Shown: in pieces, positions 63,301 to 64,000 of the stretch | Numbering within the stretch: position 1 is the first letter of the stretch | Layout of the letters: each line of letters opens with the position of its first letter | Assembly (NCBI GenBank): GCA_964472505.1 | Contig: CAYYQW010000010.1 | Location: 15,000 to 78,999 of the forward strand | Source: JAYEIA01 sp964472505 | Lineage (GTDB): Bacteria; Bacteroidota; Bacteroidia; Bacteroidales; JAADGE01 | Direction of reading: 5' to 3' | Length of the DNA stretch: 64,000 bases | The notes under the pieces: generated by a model | Seen by the model: only the letters and a program-made list of their open reading frames with translations | Databases searched by the model: none | What the model was told of the DNA's origin: nothing | Made by a program: the position numbers and the translations under genes

Positions 63301-64000
63301 CCGGAATGCCGTAGCGAAGCCAACCGCCGGCATAAGGCTGTGCTTCGTAAATATCGCATTGGTGTCCTTCCTGTTGCAGGAAGTAAGCGGCTGAAAGTCC
63401 GCCCGGCCCGGCACCGATTATGGCTACTTTTTTCCCGGTGGCCGGCTTAATTTCCGGCACAAATTTATGCTGAGAAGCTAAATCAAAATCGGAAGCATAG
63501 CGTTTTAGATAGTCGATTCCCACAGGGTTTTCTTCATCCAACAAGTTACGGCGGCAAGCCTCTTCGCAGGGGCGCACACATACCCGCCCGCAAATGGCGG
63601 GCAGCGGGTTGGTTTCTTTAATCAGTGCCACAGCTTCGGAATTTAATCCTTTCTCTATCAGGGAAATATAGCCCTGAACATCTACTCCGGCGGGACAAGT
63701 TTCTTTGCATGGTGCAACGCAATCGGCATAATGATTGCTCAAAAGCAAATCCAGAGCCGCTTTACGCGATTTATGCACGCCTTTGGTGTCGGTGTTTATC
63801 ACCATGCCTTCCGAGACCTTTGTAGAGCAAGACGGCTGGTGGCCTCTCATACCTTCCACTTCTACCACGCAAACATAGCAGGAAGAATAAGGCTCCAAAC
63901 GCGGGTCGTTGCATAAGGTAGGAATTTCAAGGCCGTTATTGCGGGCTGTTTCTAAAATGGAATCGCCTTTTCGGGCTTTAATGTTTTTTCCGTTGAGTAT
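60332..64000 (-). CDS. Large multidomain Fe-S flavoprotein oxidoreductase (GltD-like plus NuoG-like), N-terminus cut by window edge
   Basis: At least 1222 residues are visible. From the window edge: a 2Fe-2S ferredoxin domain (GKNIKARKGDSILETARNNG, then cysteines in CNDPRL and SSCYVC), a His-Cys Fe-S region and CETCPAGVDVQGYI, a GltD-like FAD/NAD(P)H domain (IIGAGPGGLSAAYF, VMIVGGGNTAMDC), two 4Fe-4S motifs (CILCSRCIRICRE, CESCGLCITTCPTG) and a NuoG/formate-dehydrogenase-like molybdopterin-fold domain. The usual catalytic Cys or Sec of formate dehydrogenase is not evident in that last domain, so it may be structural. Likely an NAD(P)H/ferredoxin-linked electron-transfer subunit. The 3' end is the target copied at 57281. 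Confidence 0.85.
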   Translation of the reverse strand: MLNGKNIKARKGDSILETARNNGLEIPTLCNDPRLEPYSSCYVCVVEVEGMRGHQPSCSTKVSEGMVINTDTKGVHKSRKAALDLLLSNHYADCVAPCKETCPAGVDVQGYISLIEKGLNSEAVALIKETNPLPAICGRVCVRPCEEACRRNLLDEENPVGIDYLKRYASDFDLASQHKFVPEIKPATGKKVAIIGAGPGGLSAAYFLQQEGHQCDIYEAQPYAGGWLRYGIPEYRLPNDLLQKEVDNVTELGVNIHYNKKLGENLAYRELNEKYDATILTIGSQRGTLLRAEGEDADGVFSGIDFLRNMEETGQRYDFSGKKVMIVGGGNTAMDCCRTAIRCGSTDVKVVYRRTEKEMPANPMEIHESKLEGVEYMLLHNPVRVNKTEDGKVKSVTLIKMELGEPDASGRRKPIPMEGSEFDMETDYILAAIGQKTDINFLNDVNLASDKGELKANRWGDIDADEKTLQTGVPNIFAAGDGVTGPATLIEAIAQAKVAARSCNQYLNGEEIKPDKKEFISRKDHFKTQESEDYIARYKNQFREEMKTLPAEDRVNFNEVELGYSQEQAMHEVNRCMECGCTEYYTCDLKKYGTEYEAEQQKFAGEYQEHTVDFSHPLIEIDNNKCILCSRCIRICREVVGADALGLVERGFKTYVAPAMGESLTDTNCESCGLCITTCPTGAITENVPFKPGPIETDSFTTIDPFASEGFDIRLHHKGRFFMNASGSENSNGFTGNISKEAKFGYRIFNDAARIRKPMLKENGEFKEISFEQAFDRIEKRLKAAKPDENMFMAGARLTNEEQYLIQKMARAAVHTNNVNSFHYLERGAGYMQISEKNVPFEQIAQAKKIVVVGTELNYEHSLVNAMVFNAKHRNGTKIEFITAEENTAFDYKADKIHRIKSYHAFFRAANYHILKNKLQNCNFLNDHTANFNDYRNEFLKADYDALLKAACDCDDCAGECVAEFAETFNESMNAIIIFSEKQLSSNAALEIKNLCLITGKLGKTASGMIALKESNNSQGLIDNGMKPMFGLAGQKPDNPEYISQLKNVWGIDQLPEKAECQCENIKEGRHKNLFIFGEDPIGTAKDKAEITPWVEKPEFVVVQDCFMTETARKADLILPASMPYETGGSYTNTQKELKIFEAGLSPKSGKSNTEQYAEIMQRLGIKQSSSPDEIRDEFFKLLPKNAGSKIIMQTKPEDNYNRRFEFGCNCLAAKVNKITRI

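Overview
The window reads as a chromosomal segment of a Bacteroidota (Bacteroidetes) bacterium, AT-rich and probably of the Bacteroidales/Marinilabiliales/Cytophagales type. Evidence: several promoters fit the Bacteroidetes pattern TTTG-N19-TAnnTTTG (the best lie ahead of rpsL, fabD, an MBL-fold gene, icd and a Fur-family gene). Purine-rich Shine-Dalgarno sites are scarce. A gingipain-type C25 peptidase carries a type IX secretion tail. The gene order bamD-rpoZ-coaBC-DUF4835 is also typical of the phylum. I see no rRNA or tRNA gene.

Layout. 1-5757: the str/S10 ribosomal operon on the minus strand (rpsL, rpsG, fusA, rpsJ, rplC, rplD, rplW, rplB cut by the window edge). 6549-14857: housekeeping genes (fabD, a membrane protein, an M23 peptidase, an MBL hydrolase, recG, a PHP phosphatase, a DUF202 protein, a lipoprotein). 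15028-17602: a small dialkylresorcinol-type lipid cluster (darA, darB, hotdog protein). 17700-21029: an accessory block with a branched palindromic element, about 0.9 kb of tandem hairpin repeats, and a two-gene operon: an ATPase fused to a DUF1016-type N-terminal domain, and a TOPRIM-like gene broken by an exact 35-bp tandem duplication. 21243-36479: LptF/G permease, ribBA, the C25 peptidase, a propeller-SpoIIE phosphatase, dipeptidyl peptidase IV and a monomeric isocitrate dehydrogenase. 37306-43530: iron and peroxide defence genes (ferritin, thioredoxin reductase, Fur/PerR regulator, two peroxiredoxins, ferredoxin-NADP reductase), with two inverted copies of a MITE-like element on either side of trxB. 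44025-47825: a SiaC-like protein and the bamD-rpoZ-coaBC-DUF4835 set. 48625-51354: ppdK. 52350-53757: a decayed REP-associated transposase (RAYT) and a RhuM gene. 53842-57271: a C69 peptidase, a rubrerythrin-like protein and an NmrA-like protein. 57281-60433: a small island of HNH, ParB-like and PD-(D/E)XK-like genes plus a truncated P-loop gene, bounded by two diverged copies of the 3' end of the next gene. 60332-64000: a large FAD/Fe-S/NuoG-like oxidoreductase, cut by the window edge.

The best candidates for something undescribed are the hairpin-array/DUF1016-ATPase/TOPRIM locus, whose broken second gene would be restored by losing one 35-bp copy, and the island inserted at the 3' end of the oxidoreductase gene. 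Both look like defence loci. That is inferred from domains and context only; no database search was possible.
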